This document shows positions 45,859 through 54,444 of a stretch of DNA of 64,000 nt, piece after piece. Position numbers and translations under genes: made by a program. Numbering within the stretch: position 1 is the stretch's first letter; every line of letters starts with the position of its first letter. Under the pieces are notes generated by a model that saw nothing but the letters and a program-made list of their open reading frames with translations, was not told where the DNA came from and did no database searches. The DNA is from Pseudomonas sp. PDM16 (GTDB taxonomy: Bacteria > Pseudomonadota > Gammaproteobacteria > Pseudomonadales > Pseudomonadaceae): NCBI RefSeq assembly GCF_014851865.1, contig NZ_JACVAM010000002.1:124001-188000 (forward strand). The letters run 5' to 3'.

Positions 45859-46442
45859 ATTACCTGGCCCACCTGCACCTGGGCGGCGATGCCCCGGACC
45901 AACTGCTCGGCAGCCTGTACGGCGACTTCGTCAAAGGGCCGCTGGCGGGGCGCTTTCCGGCTGAGATCGAGGCGCGCATCCAGTTGCACCGGCGCATTGA
46001 TGCCTTCACCGACCGCCACCCGCTGGTCGAGCAGGCGCGGGCGCGCTTTCCTGCCGAGCGGCGGCGCACGTCGGGGATTCTCCTCGATCTGTTCTTCGAC
46101 CATTGTCTGGCGCGCGACTGGGCGGAGTTCGCCGACGAGCCGCTGGGGCAATTCACCGAGCGGGTCTACCAAGTGCTGGCCGCGCAGCCCGAGCTGCCGG
46201 AACGCCTGGCCTTCATCGCCCCGCGCATGGCGGCGCAGGATTGGCTGGGCAGCTATGCGGATTTCGCCGTGCTGGAGCAGGTGCTGCTAGGCATGAGCCG
46301 CCGGCTGTCGCGGCCGCAGATGCTGGATGGCGCCATGGGCGAACTGGAGCGGCTGTATGAGCCGCTGAGTGACGATTTCCGCGATTTTTATCCGCAGCTA
46401 CAGATGTTCGCTATTGAGAATTGCGGCACGCCCGGTAATTGA
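45855..46442 (+). CDS. acpH: Acyl carrier protein phosphodiesterase
   Basis: A 195-residue HD-like phosphodiesterase that removes the 4'-phosphopantetheine arm from acyl carrier protein. Family features: NYLAHLHL at the start, DFVKGPLAGRFPAEI, HRRIDAFTDRHP and the DLFFDHCLARDW metal region. Length is as in E. coli AcpH. The GTG start overlaps the AraC stop by four bases, so expression is coupled to that regulator, an unusual partnership. Confidence 0.93.
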   Translation: MNYLAHLHLGGDAPDQLLGSLYGDFVKGPLAGRFPAEIEARIQLHRRIDAFTDRHPLVEQARARFPAERRRTSGILLDLFFDHCLARDWAEFADEPLGQFTERVYQVLAAQPELPERLAFIAPRMAAQDWLGSYADFAVLEQVLLGMSRRLSRPQMLDGAMGELERLYEPLSDDFRDFYPQLQMFAIENCGTPGN

Positions 46443-46479
46443 AGTTAGATTCGTGCTTTGCCATGGAGCTTGAGTGTGT

Positions 46480-46965
46480 ATGAAGAGAGCCTTGCTACTT
46501 CTTGGTGTTCTGGCTCTGGCTGGATGCGGCCATAGCCGGATGAATTACACCCCTACGCCGCCGGATACCTTTGCCGAAGCTCAATCGGTGGTGGAGCAGG
46601 TTTTCCTGGAGGACTACGTGGCTGATCAGCGCCCGCAGGCGGTAGCTGTGGGGTCGGAGTACATACTACTTTCCGATGGGGTGGTGACGACGGGTGACAG
46701 TGTGGCGAGCGCGGCGCCAATAGGAACTGGCGCGATAGCTGTGGGCTCGTCCAGAAGCGTCACGCGAGAGGCGGGACAGCGCATCTACTACAACTCCCTC
46801 GGCGAAAGCACTCTGCATTCAAGGAAGTTCAAAGCAAACAGGTATGTGATCCTGATCCGTAACACCGAAGGAGCGACCCTACGGAGGATCAACACTACCA
46901 ACCTGGCCAAGGCTCAGCGCTTCTTGGATGCGCTGGCATTTCTGCGAAACCAGCGTACCCCCTGA
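46480..46965 (+). CDS. Putative lipoprotein of unknown function
   Basis: A ~161-residue protein with a lipoprotein signal: MKRALLLLGVLALAGC, lipobox LAGC. The mature part begins GHSRMNYTPTPPD and is followed by a domain with QSVVEQVFLEDYVADQRPQ and VIRIRNTEG-like strands; no family recognised. Two starts are possible, ATG 46480 or GTG 46474, the latter nearer to the GGAG. Codon use (AGA, CTA, ATA, TTG) is less GC-biased than in its neighbours, suggesting a different origin. Convergent with olsA. Confidence 0.7.
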   Translation: MKRALLLLGVLALAGCGHSRMNYTPTPPDTFAEAQSVVEQVFLEDYVADQRPQAVAVGSEYILLSDGVVTTGDSVASAAPIGTGAIAVGSSRSVTREAGQRIYYNSLGESTLHSRKFKANRYVILIRNTEGATLRRINTTNLAKAQRFLDALAFLRNQRTP

Positions 46966-46969
46966 TCAG

Positions 46970-47746
46970 TCAGGCCGCTTCTCTTACTTTCTCTTGTCCT
47001 TCTTCACCGAACAGTGCCACTTGCACTGCTCGCTGCGCCTGACGCGCCAGGGCGTTGCGCTCCTGGCCAACGCTGGCGATGGGCGCGAGCAGCTGGATCT
47101 GCACCTTGCCACGCTCTGCGCCGAACAGGCGCAGCAGGTGCGAGGGCAGGTCGTCGTCCCCGATAAAGGGCGCGATGGGATCGATCACCCCGCCGCGCAG
47201 GTAACGGATCGCCACCGGTTGCAGTGGCACGCCGGCCTCGATGGCGCCGGTCAGCAGCCGGCCGTGGAAGGTGCGTACCTGCTGGCCGTCGGTGGTGGTG
47301 CCTTCGGGGAAGATCAGCAGCTGGCGCTCGGATTCAAGGTGACGATGAATCTGGCGCGCCAGCAGTGCGCTATCGCCCGAGCCGCGACGGATGAACAGGG
47401 TGCCGGCCTTGTGCGCCAGCCAGCCGGCCAGCGGCCAGGTACGCACCTCGGCCTTGGACAGGAAGGAGATCGGCAGCAGCTGGCCGAGTAGCGGGATATC
47501 GGTCCACGACACATGGTTGCCAACCCACAGATGCGTGCCCTGCGGCAGCTCGCCCAGCACCTCGACCTCGAACGGCAGGGCGCGGCTCAGGCGGCACATG
47601 AACCAGGCGGTAAGGCGCTGGCGCAGGCCCATCAGATCACCACGGCTCAGGCGCTCGGCCAGTGCAACGCTGCTGGCCAGCAGCATGCCGAGCAACAGCA
47701 CGGCAGCCAGACGGATGAGACGCAGGTAGAGGCGAAGTTTGATCAT
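46970..47746 (-). CDS. olsA: Lyso-ornithine-lipid O-acyltransferase (PlsC family)
   Basis: A 258-residue PlsC-type acyltransferase anchored by an N-terminal hydrophobic segment (LIRLAAVLLLGMLLASSVAL). The catalytic NHVSWTD (NH-x4-D, ~77-83) and FPEGT (~140) motifs are intact. It adds the second acyl chain to lyso-ornithine lipid. It lies downstream of olsB on the same strand, the two-gene set for phosphorus-free ornithine lipids. ATG 47746 gives the membrane start; the longer open frame runs into olsB territory. Confidence 0.9.
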   Translation of the reverse strand: MIKLRLYLRLIRLAAVLLLGMLLASSVALAERLSRGDLMGLRQRLTAWFMCRLSRALPFEVEVLGELPQGTHLWVGNHVSWTDIPLLGQLLPISFLSKAEVRTWPLAGWLAHKAGTLFIRRGSGDSALLARQIHRHLESERQLLIFPEGTTTDGQQVRTFHGRLLTGAIEAGVPLQPVAIRYLRGGVIDPIAPFIGDDDLPSHLLRLFGAERGKVQIQLLAPIASVGQERNALARQAQRAVQVALFGEEGQEKVREAA

Positions 47747-47796
47747 CGTGTCTCTCAGACGGCGGAGGTGGGTGGGGTTGCCCCCACGCTCGGCGG

Positions 47797-48540
47797 CTAG
47801 ACGGCAGCCTTGAAATGGCGTGCATAGCGCGGGCACAGCTCGTCGCGCTTGAGCAGGATGAACACGTCGGCGACCTGGAAGTCCTGGTCCCAGCACGGCT
47901 CGCCGCATACCTTGGCACCCAGGCGCATGTAGGCCTTGAGCAGCGGTGGCATCTCGGCGATGACGTTGCCCGGCAGGTCCATGGCCGGCAGCGGGTTGCG
48001 CGGCTCGGCACGCAGGTTTTCGGTGCACAGGTGGCGCTCGCGCAGGCGCTGCATTATGGCCTGGGCCTGGACGCCGCCGTCCTGCATGGGAATGCTGGCG
48101 CAACCCATCAGGTAGCGGTAGCCGCCCTCGTTGAGTACTTCGGCCAGCTCGCTCCACAGCACGGCGATGGTGCCGCCGTTGCGGTAGGACGGATCGACGC
48201 AGGTGCGGCCGATTTCCAGGACCGGGCCTTCGAGATGGGCCAGGCCGTGCAGGCTGAACTCCTCCTCGCTGTAGAAGCGACCGAGGCTGGCTGCGGCCTG
48301 GTGATCGAGCAGGCGAGTGGTGGCGACCAGGCGACCGCTGTTCAGGTCACGCACGCCGATGTGGCGACAGTGCGGGTCGTAGTCATCCATGTCCAGGCCC
48401 AGCTCGGCGCCTTTCAGCTTGGCGTCGAACTCACGACTGAACACGGCGTAGCGCAGGGTCTGGGCTTCACGCAGTGCATCGGGGCCGATCAGACGTTCGG
48501 CTTGCAGGCGGCGTTCGGCAGTTCGGGCGATCTGGGTCAT
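47797..48540 (-). CDS. olsB: L-ornithine N-alpha-acyltransferase
   Basis: A 247-residue GNAT-related acyltransferase of the OlsB family. Conserved parts: [14 protein letters not shown] (~29-42), [37 protein letters not shown] (~109-129) and [12 protein letters not shown] (~142). It transfers a 3-hydroxyacyl group from ACP to ornithine, the first step to ornithine lipids that replace phospholipids when phosphate is scarce. A weak Pho-box-like sequence lies about 100 bases upstream (see findings). olsA follows 50 bases downstream. Confidence 0.92.
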   Translation of the reverse strand: MTQIARTAERRLQAERLIGPDALREAQTLRYAVFSREFDAKLKGAELGLDMDDYDPHCRHIGVRDLNSGRLVATTRLLDHQAAASLGRFYSEEEFSLHGLAHLEGPVLEIGRTCVDPSYRNGGTIAVLWSELAEVLNEGGYRYLMGCASIPMQDGGVQAQAIMQRLRERHLCTENLRAEPRNPLPAMDLPGNVIAEMPPLLKAYMRLGAKVCGEPCWDQDFQVADVFILLKRDELCPRYARHFKAAV

Positions 48541-48677
48541 CGATTAGCCTCCGTGAGCCAGCCTGCGATGGGTTGCGGCCGGTCGATGTTGTTGGGCAAG
48601 CTCAGGCTAGGAAGACCCGGTGTCACCTCCATGAAGGTTGGGTGATGCTTGTGTGACAGACGACGAGGATTTTTGTG

Positions 48678-49553
48678 ATGCCCTGGCAAACCCTGCTGGA
48701 AACCCGAGACCGCCTGAACGAGAGCAATCTGGAGGACTGGTACGCCGCGCTGACCGAGCGGGTCGATGATGGCGGCCCTTTCGCCCTGGCCGTGCTTGGC
48801 GGGCGCCTGGCGACCACGCCAGGCCGCGCCTTCCTCGCCGGTTACCAGGGCGCCTTGCGGGCGTTGTGGCCGGCGGCACCACGCACCCTTGGCGCACTGT
48901 GTGTGACGGAGAATCGCAGCACTCGCCCGGCAGACATGCAGACCCGCCTGAGTGGCCTGCACCTGTCCGGGCGCAAGGACTTCGTCACCGCCGCCGATGC
49001 CGCCGACTGGCTGCTGGTGGCGGCACGGGTGGATGAAGAGGGAGTACCGCGCCTGGCCGTAGGCGTAGTGCATACCGGTGCGCCGGGTTCGCGAATCGAG
49101 CCGCTACCGGCACTGCCGCTGATGCCGGACATCGGCCACGCACGCCTGCACCTGGAAAATACCCTGTGCGAGCTGCTGCCGGGAGACGGCTGGGACAGCT
49201 ACGTCAAACCCTTCCGCAGTATCGAGGACCTGCACGTGCTGGCTGCGCTCGGCGCCTGGCTCTACGGTGTCGGTCAGGACAGCGACTGGCCGCGTGCGCT
49301 TAGCCTGCGTCTGCTGGGGCTGCTCGGCGGCTGCGCCGAGGTGGCGCGGCACAATGCCAGCGATCCGATCACCCATCTGCTGCTGGCCGGGCTGTTCGCT
49401 CAGTTCCAGGCGCTGCGCCCTGAGCTGGACGCTGCCATTGCCTCCGGGCCGCAGGAGTGGGCGGCGCTCTGGTCACGTGACTGCAACCTGCTGGAGGTAG
49501 CCCGAACGGCACGCGAGAAGCGTCTGGAGAAAGCCCTGGCAGCACTGGCTTGA
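48678..49553 (+). CDS. Acyl-CoA dehydrogenase-like protein (short form)
   Basis: A 291-residue protein whose residues ~20-180 resemble the helical N-terminal and beta middle domains of acyl-CoA dehydrogenases (ALCVTENRS.., LSGRKDFVTAADAADWLLVAAR). The second helical domain, with the catalytic Glu and much of the FAD site, is shortened or lost: the usual proteins have about 380-400 residues. It may be non-catalytic. Homologues are conserved next to olsB in Pseudomonas. ATG 48678 is preferred over the adjacent GTG. Confidence 0.7.
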   Translation: MPWQTLLETRDRLNESNLEDWYAALTERVDDGGPFALAVLGGRLATTPGRAFLAGYQGALRALWPAAPRTLGALCVTENRSTRPADMQTRLSGLHLSGRKDFVTAADAADWLLVAARVDEEGVPRLAVGVVHTGAPGSRIEPLPALPLMPDIGHARLHLENTLCELLPGDGWDSYVKPFRSIEDLHVLAALGAWLYGVGQDSDWPRALSLRLLGLLGGCAEVARHNASDPITHLLLAGLFAQFQALRPELDAAIASGPQEWAALWSRDCNLLEVARTAREKRLEKALAALA

Positions 49554-49619
49554 CTTGGATCAGTACGCCTCCAGGCCGCGTCGGATAAGGTTATCTCGCT
49601 TCTTCCCTGCGAGGTATAC

Positions 49620-50405
49620 ATGCGCCGCGAGCCCATAGTGCTGTTCGATAACGGTACTCACCAATGCCTGATGTTCGATGACCTGGTCAGCGGCGAAGGT
49701 GTGCAGTCCAACCAGTTCCTCATCGTCGACGGCGACCAGCAACTGCTGCTCGATCCGGGCGGCGATCTGACCTACACCCCGCTGTCGCTGGAGCTGTCCA
49801 AGCGTATTTCGGTGCAGGCGCTGACCTATATCTTCGCCTCTCACCAGGACCCGGACATCATCGCGTCGCTGGACAAGTGGCTGCTGCACACCCGTGCGCG
49901 AGTGATCTGCTCCAAGCTGTGGGCGCGCTTCCTGCCGCACCTCACCGCGAACTACCTTTCGCTGAGCCATGGCATCAACACCTATGATCGCATCATCGCG
50001 CTGCCGGATCGTGGTCAGGCCATTCCTCTGGGCAAGTGCAACCTCAAGGCGGTGCCTGCGCACTTCCTGCACTCGGTGGGCAACTTCCAGTTGTACGATC
50101 CGGTGAGCAAGATTCTCTTCTCCGGCGACATGGGCGCCTCGATGGTCGACGACGCCAGCCCGGTGCAGGACTTCGCCGCGCATGTGCCGAACATGGTCGG
50201 CTTCCACCGCCGCTACATGGCCAGCAACAAGGCCTGCCGCTTCTGGGTGCAGATGGTGCGCGAGATGGATGTGGCGATGATCGTGCCGCAACACGGTCGT
50301 CCCTTCGTTGGTGCGGAGATGATCAACGCATTTCTCTACTGGATCGAGAACCTGCAGTGCGGTCTCGATCTCATGACCCAGCAGGACTATCGGCTGCCCG
50401 ACTGA
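49620..50405 (+). CDS. MBL-fold protein with flavodiiron-type di-iron centre (ODP-like)
   Basis: A 261-residue metallo-beta-lactamase-fold protein resembling the di-iron half of flavodiiron proteins, without the flavodoxin half. Ligand motifs: FASHQDPDI (~79), AHFLHSVGNF (~145), FSGDMG (~164) and PQHGRP (~224). Similar single-domain ODP proteins bind oxygen or nitric oxide and may act as sensors in chemotaxis and c-di-GMP signalling. The role here is unknown; gene stands alone on its strand, before a serine hydrolase. Confidence 0.85.
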   Translation: MRREPIVLFDNGTHQCLMFDDLVSGEGVQSNQFLIVDGDQQLLLDPGGDLTYTPLSLELSKRISVQALTYIFASHQDPDIIASLDKWLLHTRARVICSKLWARFLPHLTANYLSLSHGINTYDRIIALPDRGQAIPLGKCNLKAVPAHFLHSVGNFQLYDPVSKILFSGDMGASMVDDASPVQDFAAHVPNMVGFHRRYMASNKACRFWVQMVREMDVAMIVPQHGRPFVGAEMINAFLYWIENLQCGLDLMTQQDYRLPD

Positions 50406-50563
50406 CCCAGCCCACTCTTCGGGAGCGCCTGCGTCTACACAGCAACAGATGCCGTTTGGCTGCCTGTCTGCCGATCACTCCCGCTATCTGGCGTGATCGG
50501 CGCTGTTTTCTGTCACCCTCGCCGTGCTAGCTTCGGCTCCTCCTTCATTTGCGAGCGAGCCCG

Positions 50564-51673
50564 ATGCCCCTTGCCCTGTTGCGTCGTACCGCCCTGGCCG
50601 GCTGTCTGCTGGTTGCCGGTCCCCTGGCGGCGGAAACCTGGCCGTCCGAGGACTGGATCAGCCAGCCGGCTGCAGCCAGCCCGGCCATACAGGCGCTGGA
50701 CGACTACGCGTTTCCCGCCAGGGACGATGTGGCCCGCGCGGGTGTGCGCAGCGATGCGCTGGTGGTGGTCAGGGACGGCGTGATTGTCTACGAGCGCTAT
50801 GCCGGACCCACTACCGCGCAGACCCCTCACCTGACCTGGTCGATCAGCAAGAGTCTGTTTGCCAGCGTGCTCGGCGTGGCTTTCGGCGAGGGGCGCTTCA
50901 AGCTGGATGACGCAGTGGCCAAACACTACCCGCCGTTCGCCGCGCACCCCGATGTGAAGATGGGCCACCTGCTCAACTGGGCGTCCGGCCTGGACTGGCA
51001 AGAGGACTACGAGTACGCGCCACTGAAGTCCTCGGTGGTCGCGATGCTCTACACCCGTGGTCGCGGCGACATGGCCGCCTTCACTGCCGAGCACAGTCTG
51101 GGAGCGGTGCCGGGTACGCGCTTCCGCTATTCCAGTGGCGACAGCAACGTGCTTGGCGCCAGTCTGAAATCCATGGTCGGTGAACAGGCCTACGCCGGAT
51201 ACCCCTGGACCGCGCTGTTCGATCCGCTGGGCATTCGCTCGGCCGTGTGGGAGCGCGATGCCAGTGGCACCTTCGTGGCCTCGTCCTATGCGTACATGAC
51301 TGCCCGCGACCTTGGGCGCGTCGGCCTGCTGATGCAGCGCGACGGGCGTTGGGGTGACAGGCAGGTGCTGCCAGCCGCCTGGGTGGCGTTCAACCGCACG
51401 CCATTCGCCAATTACCTGCCTAACCCGGACAAGCCGCACGACGCCGTGCCCGGTGGTCAGTGGTGGCTCAACGCGGCGCTGGAGGGCGTTCCCAAGCCCT
51501 GGCCGGATGTGCCGGATAGCGCCTTCGCTGCGCTGGGTCACTGGGGACAGGCGCTCTATGTATTGCCGGCGCAGAAGCTGGTGGTGGTGCGCTACGCCGA
51601 CGACCGCGATGGCAGCTACAGCCATAACGAACTGCTCAAACGGGTACAGGCCGCCTTCGGAGACCAGCCATGA
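50564..51673 (+). CDS. Exported serine hydrolase (class C beta-lactamase-like)
   Basis: A 369-residue protein with a signal peptide (cleavage near LAAET). The beta-lactamase/PBP fold shows the active-site SISK (Ser93-x2-Lys96), the Tyr motif RYSSGDSN (~190) and the third motif HWGQ (~330). It resembles class C-like esterases such as those cleaving 6-aminohexanoate dimers rather than true beta-lactamases; substrate unknown. Its last codon overlaps the start of a small membrane-anchored protein by four bases. Confidence 0.85.
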   Translation: MPLALLRRTALAGCLLVAGPLAAETWPSEDWISQPAAASPAIQALDDYAFPARDDVARAGVRSDALVVVRDGVIVYERYAGPTTAQTPHLTWSISKSLFASVLGVAFGEGRFKLDDAVAKHYPPFAAHPDVKMGHLLNWASGLDWQEDYEYAPLKSSVVAMLYTRGRGDMAAFTAEHSLGAVPGTRFRYSSGDSNVLGASLKSMVGEQAYAGYPWTALFDPLGIRSAVWERDASGTFVASSYAYMTARDLGRVGLLMQRDGRWGDRQVLPAAWVAFNRTPFANYLPNPDKPHDAVPGGQWWLNAALEGVPKPWPDVPDSAFAALGHWGQALYVLPAQKLVVVRYADDRDGSYSHNELLKRVQAAFGDQP

Positions 51674-51999
51674 TCAGGCGTCGCCCCTTTCTCTCGGTGT
51701 TCCTCCTGCTGCTGGCCGGCCTGGTGTTGCTGGCGTGGATCAATCGTGCCCATGTGGCGGCCTTCCCCGGAATCATCGGTGCATACTCGGCCAAGGAGTA
51801 CTGCTCCTGCCGCTATGTCAGTGGCAATCCGGCCGCCTACTGCGAAGGCTACGTCAAGCAGTACCTGCCACTCAGTGCCTTCCATGACGACGAGCAGGGC
51901 AAACGGGTGACGGCGCGTGGCCTGGGCAGCAGCCAGACGGCGGCCTGGCTGGATGCGCGCCAGGGCTGTCAGTTGCAGGTCACGGCCGACCCGCTCTGA
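51670..51999 (+). CDS. Small membrane-anchored Cys-containing protein
   Basis: A 109-residue protein with an N-terminal membrane helix (FLSVFLLLLAGLVLLAWI) and a periplasmic part with four Cys (EYCSCRYVSGNPAAYCEGY and GCQLQV), which could make two disulfides. It overlaps the serine hydrolase stop by four bases (ATGA) and is surely cotranscribed. Homologues follow the same hydrolase in other pseudomonads as far as I recall, suggesting a partner or inhibitor; function unknown. Confidence 0.7.
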   Translation: MIRRRPFLSVFLLLLAGLVLLAWINRAHVAAFPGIIGAYSAKEYCSCRYVSGNPAAYCEGYVKQYLPLSAFHDDEQGKRVTARGLGSSQTAAWLDARQGCQLQVTADPL

Positions 52000-52095
52000 A
52001 CAGAATCCGCATCGCCACGGCTTGTAACGGCTGGGGTTTGGCAAGGTCGCTCCGGGCCGCTATCGTTGCGCTCAGCCCGCAATGCAAGTGAGTCC

Positions 52096-52683
52096 ATGGC
52101 CAAGCCCCTTTCTATCCTGACCGGCGCCGTTCTTACCGTCTGCCTGGCATTGCCGGTGCAGGCCGACTGGTACCTGGACAACGAGTCCTCGCGCCTGTCG
52201 TTCATTTCCACCAAGGCCGACAACCTCTCCGAGGTGCATCGATTCCTGACCTTGCACGGCAAGATCAACGACAAGGGCGCGGCCCGCCTGCGTGTCGAAC
52301 TGGAGTCGGTGAGCACGGGCATCCCGGTACGCGACGAGCGACTGCGCAGCCTGCTGTTCGAGACCGGCAAGTTTCCCGATGCCCACATCATGGCCCAGCT
52401 CAACCTGGCGCCGATCACCGATCTCGCGCCTGGTGCCCAGCTGGAGCTGACTCTGCCGATTCAGGTGGAGATCCGTGGGCGCAAGCACGGCTACATGGCC
52501 GATCTACTGGCGACCCGCCTGGATGATCGGCGCTTCCAGGTAGTAACCATGGCACCGCTGGTGCTGCATGCCGAGCACTTCGGCCTGGAGGAGGGTGTGG
52601 AGGCCCTGCGCGCGGTAGCCAGGCTGTCCAGCATCAGCCTCTCGGTGCCGGTGGGTGCGGTGATGATCTTCACCTCGCGATGA
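52096..52683 (+). CDS. YceI-family periplasmic protein
   Basis: A 195-residue protein with a Sec signal (LTVCLALPVQA) and a lipocalin-like YceI domain: WYLDNESSRLSFISTKADN at the mature start, LRVELESVSTGIPVRDERLRS and VEIRGRKHGYMADLLATR. YceI proteins bind isoprenoid lipids such as quinones; exact role unknown. ATG 52096 gives the signal peptide start. It overlaps the ClsB-like gene by four bases. Confidence 0.88.
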   Translation: MAKPLSILTGAVLTVCLALPVQADWYLDNESSRLSFISTKADNLSEVHRFLTLHGKINDKGAARLRVELESVSTGIPVRDERLRSLLFETGKFPDAHIMAQLNLAPITDLAPGAQLELTLPIQVEIRGRKHGYMADLLATRLDDRRFQVVTMAPLVLHAEHFGLEEGVEALRAVARLSSISLSVPVGAVMIFTSR

Positions 52684-53837
52684 CCGGCGCCATCTTCCCC
52701 TGGAAATCCGGCAACCGCTTCGAACTGATGGTCGACGGGCCGGCGTTCATGCCGGCCATGCTCGCCGACATTGCCGCGGCCGAGCGTCAGGTACTGCTCG
52801 AGCTTTATCTGGTGGAGGATGGCCACTGCAGTGCCGCCCTGGTCGAGGCTCTGTGCATTGTTGCCGCCCGAGGGGTGCGGGTGCTGTGCCTGTTCGATGC
52901 GTTCGGTTGCCTGCGCTTCGGCGAGGGGCAGCGTCTGCGTCTGGCCGAGGCCGGCGTGCAGCTGCGCCAGTACAACCCATTGCGCTGGCGGCGCGGCGTC
53001 CGCAACTTCTACCGTGACCATCGCAAGCTGTTGGTGGTGGATGAGCGTTGTGCCTATGTCGGTGGCACCGGGGCCACGGACGAATTCTGGTCGCCACAGG
53101 CCCAGGACGAATGCTGGCACGAAGTGATGGTGCGTATCGAAGGGCCTCTGGTGGCGCACTGGCAATTGTTGTTCGATCACCAGTGGCTGGCTTGCGAGGG
53201 CCGTAACCCCTGGCGTCCCGGCCATGCGCCGGGGCTGGCCCATCTGCCTCCCTGTCCATCGGCCGGGCGGGGCATGGGGAGGGTGGCCTACGCTGACTCC
53301 AGCCAACACCTGGACATCGTCCAGTCGCTGCTGCGCAGCATCGGTCACGCCAAACAGAGGGTCTGGCTTGCCACTCCGTACTTCCTGCCCAGCCGCAAGG
53401 TACGCCGCTTTCTCATGCGCGCCGCTGCTCGTGGGGTAGAGGTTCGGCTACTACTGACCAGCCGCAACACCGACCATCCTCCGGTACGCTTCGCTGGCCA
53501 GCGCTATTACCCACGCCTGCTCAAGGCCGGGGTAAGGATCTTTGAATACCAGCCGCGTTTCCTGCATCTGAAGCTGGTACTGGTGGACGATTGGGTGAGC
53601 GTCGGTTCGTGTAACTTCGACCACTGGAACCTGCGCTTCAACCTGGAAGCCAATCTGGAGGCCCTCGACCCGCAGCTGACCACGGCAGCAGCCGAGAGCT
53701 TTCTCAACGACTTCGAGCTGAGCCGTGAGATCACCCTGGAAGACTGGCACCGCCGCCCGCTGTTCAAACGCTTCATGCAGCGCCTGTGGGGTTGGCTGGA
53801 TCGAGTGGCGGTGAACCTGCTGGACCGGCGCCGCTGA
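52680..53837 (+). CDS. ClsB-type cardiolipin synthase (phospholipase D family)
   Basis: A 385-residue phospholipase D superfamily enzyme with two HKD motifs: HRKLLVVDERCAYVGGTG (~115) and HLKLVLVDDWVSVGSCN (~299). Layout and length match ClsB, which makes cardiolipin from phosphatidylglycerol or phosphatidylglycerol plus PE. No N-terminal membrane segments are seen, also like ClsB. Translationally coupled to the YceI gene; convergent with napC with only three bases between stops and no terminator between. Confidence 0.88.
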   Translation: MTGAIFPWKSGNRFELMVDGPAFMPAMLADIAAAERQVLLELYLVEDGHCSAALVEALCIVAARGVRVLCLFDAFGCLRFGEGQRLRLAEAGVQLRQYNPLRWRRGVRNFYRDHRKLLVVDERCAYVGGTGATDEFWSPQAQDECWHEVMVRIEGPLVAHWQLLFDHQWLACEGRNPWRPGHAPGLAHLPPCPSAGRGMGRVAYADSSQHLDIVQSLLRSIGHAKQRVWLATPYFLPSRKVRRFLMRAAARGVEVRLLLTSRNTDHPPVRFAGQRYYPRLLKAGVRIFEYQPRFLHLKLVLVDDWVSVGSCNFDHWNLRFNLEANLEALDPQLTTAAAESFLNDFELSREITLEDWHRRPLFKRFMQRLWGWLDRVAVNLLDRRR

Positions 53838-53840
53838 GGT

Positions 53841-54437
53841 TCACCAGCCCGGCACGCCGTGCATGTCTGGCAACCTGTGGGCGATCCCCTTGTGGCAGTC
53901 GATGCACGTGGCCTGGCCATTGCCCAGTGCGGTCGAATGCATCTGCCTGGCCCGCGGGCTCTGCCGGGTGAAATCCATGAAGTCGAAGCCGTGGCAGTTG
54001 CGACACTCCAGCGAGTCATTGGCCTTGAGCCTGGCCCATTCATGCTCGGCCAGTTCGCGGCGTTTCTCGAGGAATTTGTCGCGTGTGTTGATGGTGCCGA
54101 AGATCTTCCCCCAGACCTCCTTGGAGGCCTGCATCTTGCGGGCGATCTTGTCCGTCCACTGATGGGGCACGTGGCAGTCCGGGCAGGTGGCGCGCACGCC
54201 CGAACGATTGCTGTAGTGGATGGTGTCCTTCAGCTCGACGTAGACGTTGCTCTCCATTTCATGACAGGAGATACAGAACTGCTCGGTGTTGGTGGCCTCC
54301 AGGGCGGTGTTGAAGCCACCCCAGAAAATGATCCCGGCGATGAACCCGCCAAGGGTGAGGAAGCCCAGGCTGTAATGCACGCTGGGTCTGCGCAGGATGT
54401 ACCAATACTCGCTCAGCCATCTGAACAGGGCTTTCAT
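53841..54437 (-). CDS. napC: Tetrahaem cytochrome c NapC
   Basis: A 198-residue membrane-anchored cytochrome: one N-terminal helix (~18-40) and four haem motifs CISCH, CPDCH, CRNCH and CIDCH, plus the distal His/Met residues of the NapC/NirT family. It passes electrons from menaquinol or ubiquinol to NapB. ATG 54437 has GAGGTG six bases upstream. Last gene of the nap operon; NapB stop lies seven bases before. Confidence 0.97.
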   Translation of the reverse strand: MKALFRWLSEYWYILRRPSVHYSLGFLTLGGFIAGIIFWGGFNTALEATNTEQFCISCHEMESNVYVELKDTIHYSNRSGVRATCPDCHVPHQWTDKIARKMQASKEVWGKIFGTINTRDKFLEKRRELAEHEWARLKANDSLECRNCHGFDFMDFTRQSPRARQMHSTALGNGQATCIDCHKGIAHRLPDMHGVPGW

Positions 54438-54444
54438 GGGCACC

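Noticed and set aside
48537..48632. 31-codon ORF overlapping the olsB start
   Set aside because: Short, no ribosome site and no features; the ATGA overlap alone is not enough.
50564..51673. Lipoprotein signal (LAGC near the N-terminus) on the serine hydrolase
   Set aside because: The hydrophobic stretch continues past the Cys to a normal cleavage site at LAA-E, so a Sec signal is more likely.
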